NCBI RefSeq assembly: GCF_038958875.1
Contig: NZ_CP152407.1
Location: forward strand, 1,557,501-1,621,500
Direction of reading: 5' to 3'
Length of the DNA stretch: 64,000 nt
From: Acidovorax sp. FHTAMBA
Lineage (GTDB): Bacteria > Pseudomonadota > Gammaproteobacteria > Burkholderiales > Burkholderiaceae_C
Under the pieces are notes generated by a model that was not told where the DNA came from, did no database searches, and saw nothing but the letters and a program-made list of their open reading frames with translations. Each line of letters opens with the position of its first letter. Position 1 is the first letter of the stretch. Of this stretch, positions 33,402-42,714 are shown in pieces. Position numbers and translations under genes: made by a program.

Positions 33402-34211
33402 CTAGGCGTCCAGGGCCTTGCGGATGCCGCGCAGGAAGTCGATGGTCAGGGGCACCACCTTGGCGTGCTCCTGGTCTTCAATCAGCTGGATGATGCGGCT
33501 GCCGATGACCACGGCATCGGCCACCTTGCCAATGGCCTGGGCGGTGGCCGCGTCGCGAATGCCAAAGCCCACACCCACGGGGATCGTCACGTGCTGGCGG
33601 ATGCGGGGCAGCATCTGCTCCACGGCTGCCGTGTCCAGCGCGCCAGAGCCCGTTACGCCCTTGAGCGATACGTAGTACACGTAGCCGCTGGCCACGCGCG
33701 CCACCTCGGCCATGCGTTCATCCGTGCTGGTGGGGGCCAGCAGGAAGATCAGGTCCATGCCGTGCGCGCGCAGGCTGGCGGCAAAGGCTTCGCACTCTTC
33801 GGGCGGGTAGTCCACGATGAGGACGCCGTCCACGCCCGCTGCCGCGGAGTCGCGCACAAACGCACCTTCACCGTGCTTCTGGTCGTAGCGTTCCACGGGG
33901 TTGGCGTAGCCCATCAGCACCACGGGTGTGGTGTTGTTGCGCTTGCGGAACTCGCGCACATGGTCGAGCACCTGCACCATGCCAATGCCCAGGCTGAGGG
34001 CTTTTTCGCCCGCCTTTTGAATCACCGGGCCATCGGCCATGGGGTCGGAAAAGGGCACGCCCAGCTCAATCACGTCGGCACCGGCCTCCACCATGCCGTG
34101 CATAAGTGCAGGGGTGATGTCGGCGAATGGGAAGCCGGCGGTCACATAAGGAATCAGGGCCTTGCGACCCTGCGCTTGCAGGGCCGAGAAGGTGGATGCG
34201 ATGCGGCTCAT
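33402..34211 (-). CDS. trpA: Tryptophan synthase alpha subunit
   Basis: TrpA cleaves indole-3-glycerol phosphate to indole, which passes to TrpB. The 269-residue TIM-barrel has catalytic Glu49 (VIELGVPFSDP) and Asp60 (MADGPVIQ), the glycine-rich phosphate loop GVGFGIRDAATA, and SLKGVTGSGALDT. The ATG lies directly after the trpB TAA stop (34212), so the two are tightly coupled for complex assembly. Confidence 0.97.
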   Translation of the reverse strand: MSRIASTFSALQAQGRKALIPYVTAGFPFADITPALMHGMVEAGADVIELGVPFSDPMADGPVIQKAGEKALSLGIGMVQVLDHVREFRKRNNTTPVVLMGYANPVERYDQKHGEGAFVRDSAAAGVDGVLIVDYPPEECEAFAASLRAHGMDLIFLLAPTSTDERMAEVARVASGYVYYVSLKGVTGSGALDTAAVEQMLPRIRQHVTIPVGVGFGIRDAATAQAIGKVADAVVIGSRIIQLIEDQEHAKVVPLTIDFLRGIRKALDA

Positions 34212-35495
34212 TTATTTCACCACCTTGATGGGTTGCTCGCCGCCCTTGACGGACTGCCCCTGGCAGCTGGGGCGGCAGTAAAAATCGGCGCCGCTCAGGT
34301 CGGCCACGGTGCCGATGTCCTTGTCGCCACGGCCCGAGAGGTTGACCAGGATCGATTGGTCAGGGCGCATGGTTTTGGCCAGTTTCATGGCGTAGGCCAC
34401 GGCATGGCTGGATTCGAGCGCGGGGATGATGCCCTCAGTGCGGCACAGGTAGTGAAAGGCTTCCAGAGCCTCCTTGTCGGTGATGCCGACGTATTCGGCG
34501 CGGCCGATTTCCTGCAACCAGGCGTGCTCCGGGCCCACGCCGGGGTAGTCCAGGCCCGCGCTGATGCTGTGGGTTTCGGTGATCTGGCCGTTGTCATCCT
34601 GCAGGATGAAGGTGCGGTTGCCGTGCAGCACGCCCGCGCTGCCCTTTTGCAGCGAAGCGGAGTGCCGGCCGGACTCCAGCCCTTCACCCGCAGCCTCCAC
34701 GCCGATGAGGCGCGTTTTCTCGAACGGAATGTAGGGGTGGAAGATGCCCATGGCATTGCTGCCGCCGCCGACACAGGCGATCACGGCGTCGGGTTGCTGG
34801 CCCAGCACCTTCTGCTCGGCCAGCATGGCGGGCATCTGCTCGATGCACTCCTTGCCGATCACGCTCTGGAAGTCGCGCACCATCATGGGGTAGGGGTGCG
34901 GGCCTGCCACGGTGCCGATGATGTAAAAGGTGTTGTCCACATTCGCCACCCAGTCGCGCATGGCGTCGTTCAGGGCGTCTTTCAGGGTCTTGCTGCCGGA
35001 TTCCACAGGCACCACGGTGGCGCCCAGCAGCTTCATGCGGTACACGTTGGGGCTCTGGCGCTTGACGTCCTCTGCACCCATGTACACCACACATTCAAGC
35101 CCATACCGGGCGCAGATGGTGGCTGTGGCCACACCGTGCTGCCCAGCGCCCGTTTCGGCAATCACGCGGGGCTTGCCCATGCGCTTGGCGAGCATGGCCT
35201 GGCCGATCACGTTGTTGATCTTGTGGGCGCCGGTGTGGTTCAGATCCTCGCGCTTGAGGTAGATCTGCGCGCCACCCATCTCAAAGCTGGTGCGGGCTGC
35301 GTGGTAGATGGGCGAAGGGCGGCCCACAAAGTGCTTGAGCTCATAGTGAAACTCGGCCAAAAACTCCGGGTCGTTCTGGTAGCGCGCGTAGGCCTCGCGC
35401 AGTTCCTGGATGGCGTGGGTCAGGGTTTCGCTGACGAAGCTGCCGCCGTAGGGGCCGAAGTGGCCCGAGGGATCAGGTTGCTGATAGGAATTCAT
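34212..35495 (-). CDS. trpB: Tryptophan synthase beta subunit
   Basis: TrpB joins indole and serine using PLP. The 427-residue protein has the PLP lysine Lys92 in GAHKINNVIGQA, the phosphate-binding GGGSNAMG and SGRGDKD near the C-terminus. A C-terminal tail with two Cys (FYCRPSCQGQSV, about residues 405-416) extends beyond E. coli TrpB. ATG 35495 is chosen; ATG 35519 is an alternative. Both overlap the 3' end of trpF, so trpF-trpB are translationally linked. Confidence 0.96.
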   Translation of the reverse strand: MNSYQQPDPSGHFGPYGGSFVSETLTHAIQELREAYARYQNDPEFLAEFHYELKHFVGRPSPIYHAARTSFEMGGAQIYLKREDLNHTGAHKINNVIGQAMLAKRMGKPRVIAETGAGQHGVATATICARYGLECVVYMGAEDVKRQSPNVYRMKLLGATVVPVESGSKTLKDALNDAMRDWVANVDNTFYIIGTVAGPHPYPMMVRDFQSVIGKECIEQMPAMLAEQKVLGQQPDAVIACVGGGSNAMGIFHPYIPFEKTRLIGVEAAGEGLESGRHSASLQKGSAGVLHGNRTFILQDDNGQITETHSISAGLDYPGVGPEHAWLQEIGRAEYVGITDKEALEAFHYLCRTEGIIPALESSHAVAYAMKLAKTMRPDQSILVNLSGRGDKDIGTVADLSGADFYCRPSCQGQSVKGGEQPIKVVK

Positions 35496-36231
35496 GGGGG
35501 TTCTTTGCAAGTTGTGCATCGGCCGCGCGCACGGCGGCAACGAAGCGTTGGATCTTGTCGGCGTCCTTGATGCCCTTGACGGGCTTGCCATCGGGGCCAT
35601 CGGCTTCGACGCCGGAACTGACATCAACCGCCAGCGAGAGACCCCGCGGGCGGACTTGCAAAATGCCATCGGTCACGTTTGCAGGCGTGAGTCCACCAGA
35701 CAAAACGAGGTGAGAGCTGACGCTTGGTGGAAGGAGTGACCAATTGAATGCCTTGCCGCCGCCGCCAAAACCTTCGACATGGGCGTCGAGCAGGATGGCT
35801 TGGGCGTGAGAGTAATCGTGGGCGTATTTTACGAGGTCAAACTGCGCCGCTCCGTCGCCCAGGGGAATTCGGGCCGCACGCAGGTAGGGGCGGGCGCCCT
35901 GGCCGGTGGCTGCCAGGCAGTCCTGCGGCGACTCATCACCGTGGAATTGGATGGTAGCGCCCGCAATCAAAGCGCTGGCAGCTATCACATTGGTAGCGAT
36001 TTCGTTCACGAACAGCAACACCGGCGTGACAAAGGGTGGCAGGCGCCGGGCAAGCTGGGCTGCGCGCTCAGGCGTGACCGCGCGCGGACTGCTGGCGTAG
36101 AGAACGAATCCCACGGCGTCGGCGCCCGCAGCTACAGCGGCGTCCACGTCCTGTTCGCGTGTCAGTCCACAGATCTTGATGCGGGTGCGCGCGGCAGCGG
36201 GCCGTAGCGAGGATGTTTCCGTGGCTTTCAT
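35473..36231 (-). CDS. trpF: Phosphoribosylanthranilate isomerase
   Basis: TrpF performs the Amadori rearrangement of phosphoribosylanthranilate. The 252-residue barrel has catalytic Cys21 in KICGLTREQD and Asp in the SLAVDVSSGVE loop, with LSGGLTPANV as phosphate site. Codons for residues about 81-96 (NVIAASALIAGATIQF) show resemblance to the dispersed repeat, yet the protein keeps normal spacing to FHGDE. ATG 36231 overlaps the truA stop by 4 bp; an upstream TTG is less likely. Confidence 0.95.
   Translation of the reverse strand: MKATETSSLRPAAARTRIKICGLTREQDVDAAVAAGADAVGFVLYASSPRAVTPERAAQLARRLPPFVTPVLLFVNEIATNVIAASALIAGATIQFHGDESPQDCLAATGQGARPYLRAARIPLGDGAAQFDLVKYAHDYSHAQAILLDAHVEGFGGGGKAFNWSLLPPSVSSHLVLSGGLTPANVTDGILQVRPRGLSLAVDVSSGVEADGPDGKPVKGIKDADKIQRFVAAVRAADAQLAKNPHEFLSAT
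35943..35988 (-). repeat. Repeat-like segment inside trpF
   Basis: On the minus strand it reads TGATAGCTGCCAGCGCTTTG, then a degraded right arm ending ATCCAATTC. The first 17 bases match the intergenic family almost perfectly. It is in frame and length-neutral for TrpF, so it may be a decayed copy, a conversion product or chance. Confidence 0.35.
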
Positions 36232-37049
36232 GGCAGCCAATCATACGCAGCCGTGCGCTGGGGCAGGCCCCAGTGGGCTTCGTAGACCGGGCCCTGAAAA
36301 TACAGCCCATCCGGCGAAAACGTGGGCGCTGCAGCATCGCGCGATTTGGCGGCGAGGACCTGCGCAATCCATTCCGGCGGCTGGTTGCCCTGGCCCACGG
36401 CAATCAGGCAGCCCATGATGTTGCGGATCATGTGGTGCAAAAAAGCGTTGGCTTCGAACTCAAAGCGCCAGTAGCAGGGGCTCCAGCCCAGCTCCGGGTG
36501 GGGCTCACCCATGCCCCGGCGCGTGATGTCGATGCGCTGCAGGGTCTTGACGGGGGTCTTGGCCTGGCACGCCGACGCACGAAACGAGGTGAAATCATGC
36601 TCGCCCAGCAGGTAGTGGGCAGCTTGCCGCATCGCCTGGTGGTCCAGGGGATGGAACACCCAGCCCACCCGCCCGGCGTCCACACTCGGCCGCACGGGGG
36701 ACTGCAGCAGCACATAGGCGTAGCGGCGCGCCACCGCGCTGGCGCGGGCATGGAAGCCATCCGGCACAGGCTGGGCCCATTGCACGGCGATATCGGCAGG
36801 TAGAAAGGTGTTGGTGCCACGCACCCAGGAGGAGGCGGGGCGGTTCAGGTGCGTGTCAAAGTGCACGACCTGCATCAATCCATGGACCCCCGCGTCGGTG
36901 CGGCCTGCACACAAGGTACTGACAGGGTGCGTAGCAAAGCGGCCCAGGGCCGCTTCGAGTTTGTCTTGGATGGTGTTGCCAGACAGCTGGCTTTGCCAGC
37001 CGCTATAGGCCTGTCCGTTGTAGCTGACTCCCAGCGCCACCCGTGTCAT
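36228..37049 (-). CDS. truA: tRNA pseudouridine synthase A
   Basis: TruA makes pseudouridine at positions 38-40 of tRNA anticodon arms. The 273-residue protein has catalytic Asp52 in CAGRTDAGVHG, FHARASAVARRYAYVL (about 101-116) and FLHHMIRNIMGCLIAVGQG (about 200-218). ATG at 37049. It overlaps trpF by 4 bp and follows fimV by 49 bp; the fimV-truA-trpF order is common in proteobacteria. Confidence 0.96.
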   Translation of the reverse strand: MTRVALGVSYNGQAYSGWQSQLSGNTIQDKLEAALGRFATHPVSTLCAGRTDAGVHGLMQVVHFDTHLNRPASSWVRGTNTFLPADIAVQWAQPVPDGFHARASAVARRYAYVLLQSPVRPSVDAGRVGWVFHPLDHQAMRQAAHYLLGEHDFTSFRASACQAKTPVKTLQRIDITRRGMGEPHPELGWSPCYWRFEFEANAFLHHMIRNIMGCLIAVGQGNQPPEWIAQVLAAKSRDAAAPTFSPDGLYFQGPVYEAHWGLPQRTAAYDWLP

Positions 37050-37098
37050 GGGGCGGCCTGGGCGAGGGGCAAATGCAAGGCTGGCGGACGCGGGCGCA

Positions 37099-39810
37099 TC
37101 AACCCAGTTCAGCCAGCATGCGCTGGGCCCGGGTCTTGAGGGCGCCGCTGGACTCTGCCACCACTTCTTCGATCAGTGTGCGGGCGCCATCGGTGTCGCC
37201 AATGGCGTTGAACTCTTCGGCCAACGCCAGTTTGGTGGCCAAGGGGTCATCCTGGGCCGCTGCAGAGCCGTCATCGACGAACTCCGCCACCGGCGCCGAC
37301 GCGACGGGCACGGGGGCTGCCATCGGCTTCGACGGGGCGTTCAGGTCCAGCGACAGCTCTCCCAGGTCAAACTCCATGGGCCCGGAGTCCTTGGCATCGG
37401 CTGAGAGGGGCATGGGCCCTGAGGGCGCCATGCTCAGATCGTCCGCGCTAGGAAAATCAAGGTCTGCCACTGGCGGTGGAGCCATCATGGGACTTGGGGC
37501 CGTGTCCTGGGCATTCCAGGCGGGAGCCGCAGCAGAAGGCAACTCGGGCAGTTCCAGCTCCGGGCGCAAGGTCTGGGGTTCGTCGCGGGCCGCGTCGGCG
37601 GCGGGGCGCATTGCGGTCGTGGACGCTGCTGCCGCAGCAGCGGCTGCGAACCCGCCGGGAGGTGGCGTGGTGCCAGGCGCATCACTCAGCGCATCGTCGG
37701 GCAGGTCGAGATCCAGGTCCAGGTCGAGATCGGGCGGCAGTGCCGCTGTGGCCGCAGCGCCAGCTGCACCGCTGTAGGTGCTGGGGAAACCGCCTGGGGG
37801 CAGCGAAGGAGACTCATCCTCAGCCGAGCCTGGACGGCCGCCTGGCTGGTACATCGGGTTCTCGGGGTCCAGATCGCGACCCAGTTCAGCAATGCGGTTC
37901 CAGTCCGGGCCTTCGCCCTGGGTGAGCTTGAACACGTCCCCTGCCACAGCTTCCAGTGCCTTGCGGTCCTGGCGTTTGGCATAGATTTCGCCGAGCTTGA
38001 CATGAACCGACACACGGGCGGGATTGTGGCGGATCGCCTCCTTGAGGATTTCCTCGGCCTGCAGGTCGCGGCCATAGGCCAGGTACACGTCGGCTTCGGC
38101 CACGGGGTCCACGTCGCCACCGGCATCCAGCTGGCTCGGTGAGTAGGCCATGGACGACCCGGTGGTCATTTCACTGTTGGCGGTATCCACACGCTGGCCG
38201 CCACTGGCGCCAAAGAATGAGTCGGGCTGGATACGGCTTTCGAGGAACGAGCTGTCTACGCCGGCGTTCTGGCGGCGACGCTGCACCACACGGTATGCGC
38301 CATAACCCAGCAACAGGGCCAGAAGCCCGCCACCGGCAAGCGGCAGAATCGGGTCTTCCATGAGCCCTGCCATGAAGCCCGGTTCTTCCACGGGCGCTGG
38401 CACGGGTACGGGAACTGGCGTGGGAACCGGGGCAGGTGCCGAGGCAGCAGGCTCCGGTGATGAAGCTGCCTCGGAGGCGGTTTCTGCGGGAATGGCGCTT
38501 TCCCCTGGCGCGCTGGCGGGCGACTCGGAGGAAGAGGCTGCAGCGAGGGGTTCAGCAGGCGCCGCAGGGGTCGCCGGCACAGCCGGGACCTGGACAGCCA
38601 CGCCCGCGGGGGAGCTGGCAGCGCCCCCCGCGGGTGCTGGCGCGGCGGCACCCGCAGCGGCGGATGCGGCGCCGATCTTGTTCAGGTCGGTAATGTTCTT
38701 GGAAAGCTCCGCCATCCGCGTTGCCGCCTCGCTGGCCTGCTTTTCCTTGGCAAGCTCATCCTCGGCAGCCTTTTGACCGGTGACCGAGCCTTTGGACAGG
38801 GTCAGCTTGTCGGGGGCGGCGGTGGCGGGTCTCTTGTCTTCTACGCGGGTCTGCACGGTGCCAGTTGCAGAGCGTTCTGCCGCAGCCACCGCTGTGGTGG
38901 GGGCTGCGCCGGCCAGCTTGCGGCGGAATTCGTTGAAATCCCTGGCTTGCGCTGCAAGGATCTGGCGCGCTTCCGGTGCGGGGGTGGCCTGTGCAGCAGC
39001 CTCATCGGGCATCTGGAGCACGGCACCCGCCTTGAGGCGATTCACATTGCCCTGAATGAAAGCATCGGGGTTGGCGCGCATCATCGCCACCAGCATCTGG
39101 TCGAGCGACACGCCCGCCGGGCGGTAGGCATTGGCAATGCGGCCTGCGGTGTCTCCGGACTGCACGCGGACACCGTCCGCGGGGGCCGGACGCGCGGCCG
39201 CAGGGCTCTGGCGCGGCGCAGAGGGGGTGGCCGCCGGAGCCTCACTGCTGCGCGCGACCGATGGGGCACGCACCGTGGGTGCTGGCGCCGCAGGGGAGGC
39301 AGAAATCTGGGGTGAAGCGGTGACCGCTGGGGCGCTGCGGCGCAATGCCGGTGGGTCCAGCAGCATGGTGTAGCTGCGCACGATGCGCCCGGTGCCCCAG
39401 TTGGCATCCAGCACCAGGTCCAGGAAGGGTTCATTCACCGGGCGGTCACTGCTCAGTCGCAGCACGGCGGTTCCATCGGGACGACGCTGCAGACGGATCT
39501 GCAGGTTGCTCATGGTAGGCGTGTATTCCATCCCCTGGGCGCGAAAGACTTCCGGGGTGGCGGTGGTGGCGCGCAGCGTGTCTGCTTCGGCCGGGGTGAT
39601 CTGGGGGAGTTCGATTTCTGCGCGCAGAGGTTCGCCCAGGGCAGACTGCACGGTGATGCGGCCCAACGCCAGGGCCGAGGCGTCGCCAGCGTAAAAGCCG
39701 GCCGACGCAACGGCCGCAGCCGCCAGGACAGAGAATTTCCAACGATGCATGTTTGCCAACAGCTGATTAGGTTTTTGTGCGGCTCGGTCGAGCGGTGCTT
39801 TTTTTCTCAT
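37099..39810 (-). CDS. fimV: FimV-family peptidoglycan-binding pilus-assembly/polarity protein
   Basis: FimV is an inner-membrane hub for type IV pilus secretin assembly and polar c-di-AMP/cAMP signalling in Pseudomonas. The 903-residue product has an export segment (about 21-47), the FimV N-terminal domain ALGRITVQSALGEPLRAEIELP, a LysM motif (about 215-270, VQSGDTAGRIANAYRPAG), a long Pro/Ala-rich linker with KNITDLNKIG coiled coil, one membrane segment (about 480-500), a TPR (DVYLAYGRDLQAEEILKEAI) and the C-terminal FimV domain (LAEEFNAIGDTDGARTLIEEVV). ATG 39810 chosen; ATG 39750 is possible. Confidence 0.92.
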   Translation of the reverse strand: MRKKAPLDRAAQKPNQLLANMHRWKFSVLAAAAVASAGFYAGDASALALGRITVQSALGEPLRAEIELPQITPAEADTLRATTATPEVFRAQGMEYTPTMSNLQIRLQRRPDGTAVLRLSSDRPVNEPFLDLVLDANWGTGRIVRSYTMLLDPPALRRSAPAVTASPQISASPAAPAPTVRAPSVARSSEAPAATPSAPRQSPAAARPAPADGVRVQSGDTAGRIANAYRPAGVSLDQMLVAMMRANPDAFIQGNVNRLKAGAVLQMPDEAAAQATPAPEARQILAAQARDFNEFRRKLAGAAPTTAVAAAERSATGTVQTRVEDKRPATAAPDKLTLSKGSVTGQKAAEDELAKEKQASEAATRMAELSKNITDLNKIGAASAAAGAAAPAPAGGAASSPAGVAVQVPAVPATPAAPAEPLAAASSSESPASAPGESAIPAETASEAASSPEPAASAPAPVPTPVPVPVPAPVEEPGFMAGLMEDPILPLAGGGLLALLLGYGAYRVVQRRRQNAGVDSSFLESRIQPDSFFGASGGQRVDTANSEMTTGSSMAYSPSQLDAGGDVDPVAEADVYLAYGRDLQAEEILKEAIRHNPARVSVHVKLGEIYAKRQDRKALEAVAGDVFKLTQGEGPDWNRIAELGRDLDPENPMYQPGGRPGSAEDESPSLPPGGFPSTYSGAAGAAATAALPPDLDLDLDLDLPDDALSDAPGTTPPPGGFAAAAAAAASTTAMRPAADAARDEPQTLRPELELPELPSAAAPAWNAQDTAPSPMMAPPPVADLDFPSADDLSMAPSGPMPLSADAKDSGPMEFDLGELSLDLNAPSKPMAAPVPVASAPVAEFVDDGSAAAQDDPLATKLALAEEFNAIGDTDGARTLIEEVVAESSGALKTRAQRMLAELG

Positions 39811-39989
39811 GGTCTGGTCCCGCCCCGGCGCGTGAAAATATGTAAAAAGCACCATAGCATCAATGTTTTGCACTGACAAGCTGAGGTGCTGCCGAAGCTT
39901 TGAGTGAGGTCCGGCTGCACCAAATTGGGGCAATTAATTGTTGCCAATTGCCAACGCGGCGTAACCGAGTGTGTCGGAAGCCTGGGCGC

Positions 39990-40021
39990 AAAAAAGCGCG
40001 CGCAACAGGGTTGCGCGCGCT
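39990..40021 (-). terminator. Perfect terminator of asd
   Basis: AGCGCGCGCAAC (39995-40006) and GTTGCGCGCGCT (40010-40021) are exact complements around a 3-nt loop. On the minus strand the stem is followed by TTTTTT. It ends the asd transcript 15 bp after its stop and separates asd from fimV. Confidence 0.93.
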
Positions 40022-40036
40022 GGCCGGGGGTGAGAA

Positions 40037-41194
40037 TCAGGCGTTGAGCAGGATGCGCAGCATACGGCGCAGGGGCTCCGCAGCCCCCCACAGCAGCTGG
40101 TCGCCAATGGTGAAGGCGCCCACATATTCCGGGCCCATGGCCAGCTTGCGGATGCGGCCCACGGGGATGGTCATGGTGCCGGTCACGGCGACAGGTGTCA
40201 GGTCTTTAATGGTGGCTTCGCGCGTGTTGGGCACCACCTTCACCCACTCGTTGTCGGCAGCGATCATGGCTTCGATGTCCGCCACGGGCACATCCTTCTT
40301 GAGCTTGAAGGTCAGCGCCTGGCTGTGGCAGCGCATGGCGCCCACGCGCACACAGAAGCCGTCCACCGGGATGGCGGCGGTGCTGAAACCTTCGCCCTGG
40401 CCCAGGATCTTGTTGGTTTCGGCCATGCCCTTCCATTCTTCCTTGGACATGCCCCAGCCAGGCTCGTCCTGGCTCTTCCCGATTCCCAGGTCCTTGTCGA
40501 TCCAGGGGATCAGCGAGCCACCCAGGGGCACGCCGAAGTTGGCGGTTTCCGTGGCGCTCAGGCTGCGCTGCTTGGCGATGACCTTGCGGTCGATTTCCAG
40601 GATGGCGCTCTTGGGGTCGTCGAGCAGCGCCTTCACTTCGGCGTTCAGCGTGCCGTACTGCGTGAGCAGCTCGCGCATGTGCTGCGCGCCGCCGCCCGAG
40701 GCTGCCTGGTAGGTCTGGGTGCTCATCCACTCCACCAGCCCCGCCTTGTACAGCGCGCCCACGCCCATCAGCATGCAGCTCACGGTGCAGTTGCCACCGA
40801 CCCAGTTCTTGCCGCCATTGGCCAGCGCGTCCTTGATGACGGGCATGTTGACGGGGTCCAGGATGATGACTGCGTCCTTTTCCATGCGCAGGGTGGACGC
40901 AGCATCGATCCAGTGGCCGTTCCAGCCCGTGGCGCGCAGCTTGGGGAACACTTCGGATGTGTAGTCGCCACCCTGGGCCGTGATGATGATGTCGCAGCGC
41001 TTGAGGGCGTCGATGTTGAACGCGTCCTGCAGGGTCGTTTCGTTCCTGGCCTGCGCAGGGGCCTTGCCGCCTGCATTGGAGGTGGAGAAGAACAATGGCT
41101 CGATCAGGTCGAAGTCTTTTTCTTCGACCATGCGGTCCATCAACACCGAGCCGACCATGCCGCGCCAGCCGACCAAACCTACCAACTTGCTCAT
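40037..41194 (-). CDS. asd: Aspartate-semialdehyde dehydrogenase
   Basis: Asd makes aspartate semialdehyde for lysine, threonine, methionine and diaminopimelate. The 385-residue protein has the cofactor motif GWRGMVGSVLMDRM (9-22), the catalytic Cys136 in VGGNCTVSCM and the later MRCHSQAL histidine. Its length fits the Gram-negative E. coli type. ATG at 41194 follows AAAGGGGCG. It has its own terminator downstream and about 360 bp of upstream DNA, so it is probably monocistronic. Confidence 0.96.
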   Translation of the reverse strand: MSKLVGLVGWRGMVGSVLMDRMVEEKDFDLIEPLFFSTSNAGGKAPAQARNETTLQDAFNIDALKRCDIIITAQGGDYTSEVFPKLRATGWNGHWIDAASTLRMEKDAVIILDPVNMPVIKDALANGGKNWVGGNCTVSCMLMGVGALYKAGLVEWMSTQTYQAASGGGAQHMRELLTQYGTLNAEVKALLDDPKSAILEIDRKVIAKQRSLSATETANFGVPLGGSLIPWIDKDLGIGKSQDEPGWGMSKEEWKGMAETNKILGQGEGFSTAAIPVDGFCVRVGAMRCHSQALTFKLKKDVPVADIEAMIAADNEWVKVVPNTREATIKDLTPVAVTGTMTIPVGRIRKLAMGPEYVGAFTIGDQLLWGAAEPLRRMLRILLNA

Positions 41195-41555
41195 TTCAAC
41201 GCCCCTTTCAGATTAAGAAACAGTGCCCGACCGGGACTGACTTCTGCCCCGGCTCGTCTAGGCCAGGGAGGGCGCACGACGATACCGGAGCTGGGTCAGC
41301 CCTTAATAATGGTCGTGGTTTTGGTGGTGATTGCGCGCGCGGCCACACCAGCCTGGCAGGCGGATGCATGGTTCAGGGCGAACGGCAGGGCGGCAAACAT
41401 GGACACGGATTCTACCGGATGGACGCTTTCGCTTGGCTTGCAGATACGCGAGGGGACCCATCTCCCACTGCTCCAGCCCAGCTTGCAGGCCAGAAACGAA
41501 AAAAGGCGACTCGCAGGAGTCGCCTCGGGTGCCAGGCGTAACGGCAGGCGATCTG
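41195..41555. other. 361-bp intergenic region asd-leuB
   Basis: No protein gene is supported. The right end holds the leuB terminator (41499-41524). The remainder is upstream of asd and should contain its promoter, but no strong -35/-10 pair stands out. Short readings on the plus strand here lack codon structure and ribosome-binding sites. Confidence 0.7.
41499..41524 (-). terminator. Terminator of the leu operon after leuB
   Basis: GGCGACTC (41505-41512) and GAGTCGCC (41517-41524) form a perfect 8-bp stem with a GCAG loop. On the minus strand it is followed by six T residues. It lies about 30 bp after the leuB stop. Confidence 0.9.
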
Positions 41556-42626
41556 CTATCGCAGCGCCTTCACCACCGCATCGCCCATCTGCGCCGTGCC
41601 CACCTTGGTGGTGCCTTCGCTGTAGATGTCGGGCGTGCGCAGGCCCTGCGCCAATACGTTCTGTACGGCGGCTTCGATGCGCTGGGCCGCTTCTTCCTGC
41701 TTCAGGCTGAAGCGCAGCATCATGGCCGCAGACAGAATAGTGGCCAGCGGGTTGGCCACGCCCTTGCCCGCGATGTCGGGCGCGCTGCCGTGGCTGGGTT
41801 CGTACAGGCCCTGGTTGCTGCTGTTCAGGCTGGCCGAGGGCAGCATGCCGATGGAGCCGGTGAGCATGGAGGCTTCGTCCGAAAGGATGTCGCCGAACAT
41901 GTTGCCGGTGACCACCACGTCAAACGCCTTGGGGGCCTTGACCAGTTGCATGGCCGCGTTGTCCACGTACATGTGCTGCAGCTCGACGTCGGGGTATTCC
42001 TTGTGCACATCGGTGACCACGTCCTTCCAGAACTGGAAGGTTTCGAGCACGTTGGCCTTGTCCACGCTGGTGACCTTCTTGTTGCGCTTGCGGGCGGCCT
42101 GGAAGGCCACGTGGGCGATGCGTTCGATCTCGGGGCGGCTGTAGCGCATGGTGTCAAACGCTTCTTCGGCACCGGGGAAGTGGCCGTCAGTGGCCACGCG
42201 GCGGCCGCGCGGCTGGCCGAAGTAGATGTCGCCCGTCAGCTCGCGGATGATGAGGATGTCGAGGCCAGCGATCAGCTCAGGCTTTAGGCTCGATGCGCTC
42301 ACCAGTTGCTCGTAGCAAATGGCGGGGCGAAAGTTGGCGAAGAGCCCCAGGTTCTTGCGCAGGCCCAGGATCGCCTGCTCGGGGCGCAGCGGGCGGTCGA
42401 GTTTGTCGTACTTCCAGTCGCCCACGGCGCCGAACAGGATGGCGTCGGACTCCTTGGCGAGCTTGAGCGTGGACTCGGGCAGCGGGTGGCCGTGTGCGTC
42501 GTAGGCGGCGCCGCCGACCAAGGCCGATTCCATCTCGAACTTCAGGTCCAGGGCTTCCAGAACCTTGACGGCTTCGGAGACGATTTCGGTACCGATGCCG
42601 TCACCCGGCAGAACTGCGATTTTCAT
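41556..42626 (-). CDS. leuB: 3-isopropylmalate dehydrogenase
   Basis: LeuB oxidatively decarboxylates 3-isopropylmalate in leucine synthesis using NAD. The 356-residue protein starts MKIAVLPGDGIGTEIV and has RPEIERIAHVAFQAA, the VDKANVL substrate motif, VVTGNMFGDILSDEASM metal site and EPSHGSAPDIAGKGVANP. ATG at 42626. Between it and leuD lies repeat copy E (antisense to the operon). Confidence 0.97.
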   Translation of the reverse strand: MKIAVLPGDGIGTEIVSEAVKVLEALDLKFEMESALVGGAAYDAHGHPLPESTLKLAKESDAILFGAVGDWKYDKLDRPLRPEQAILGLRKNLGLFANFRPAICYEQLVSASSLKPELIAGLDILIIRELTGDIYFGQPRGRRVATDGHFPGAEEAFDTMRYSRPEIERIAHVAFQAARKRNKKVTSVDKANVLETFQFWKDVVTDVHKEYPDVELQHMYVDNAAMQLVKAPKAFDVVVTGNMFGDILSDEASMLTGSIGMLPSASLNSSNQGLYEPSHGSAPDIAGKGVANPLATILSAAMMLRFSLKQEEAAQRIEAAVQNVLAQGLRTPDIYSEGTTKVGTAQMGDAVVKALR

Positions 42627-42640
42627 GAAGTTTGCTTTGA

Positions 42641-42690
42641 TTTTGATAGCTGCTAGCGCTTATCCAGTAAGCGCTAGAGGCCAATTTGTC
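42641..42690 (+). repeat. Dispersed palindromic repeat, copy E (best-formed)
   Basis: It reads TTTTGATAGCTG, CTAGCGCTTA (42653-42662), TCCAG, TAAGCGCTAG (42668-42677), AGGCCAATTTG. The two 10-bp arms are exact complements. It fills the leuD-leuB gap and could act as an internal transcript-processing or attenuation hairpin. Confidence 0.92.
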
Positions 42691-42714
42691 TGGTGTTTTG
42701 ATGCCTGCGGTGCC

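Noticed and set aside
33396..35570. 724-codon open frame antisense to trpA-trpB
   Set aside because: Shadow of well-identified trp genes; no similarity or signals.
37300..38700. Tandem repeat or foreign insertion in fimV
   Set aside because: The Pro/Ala/Ser-rich composition is the normal low-complexity linker of FimV proteins; no repeat unit was found.
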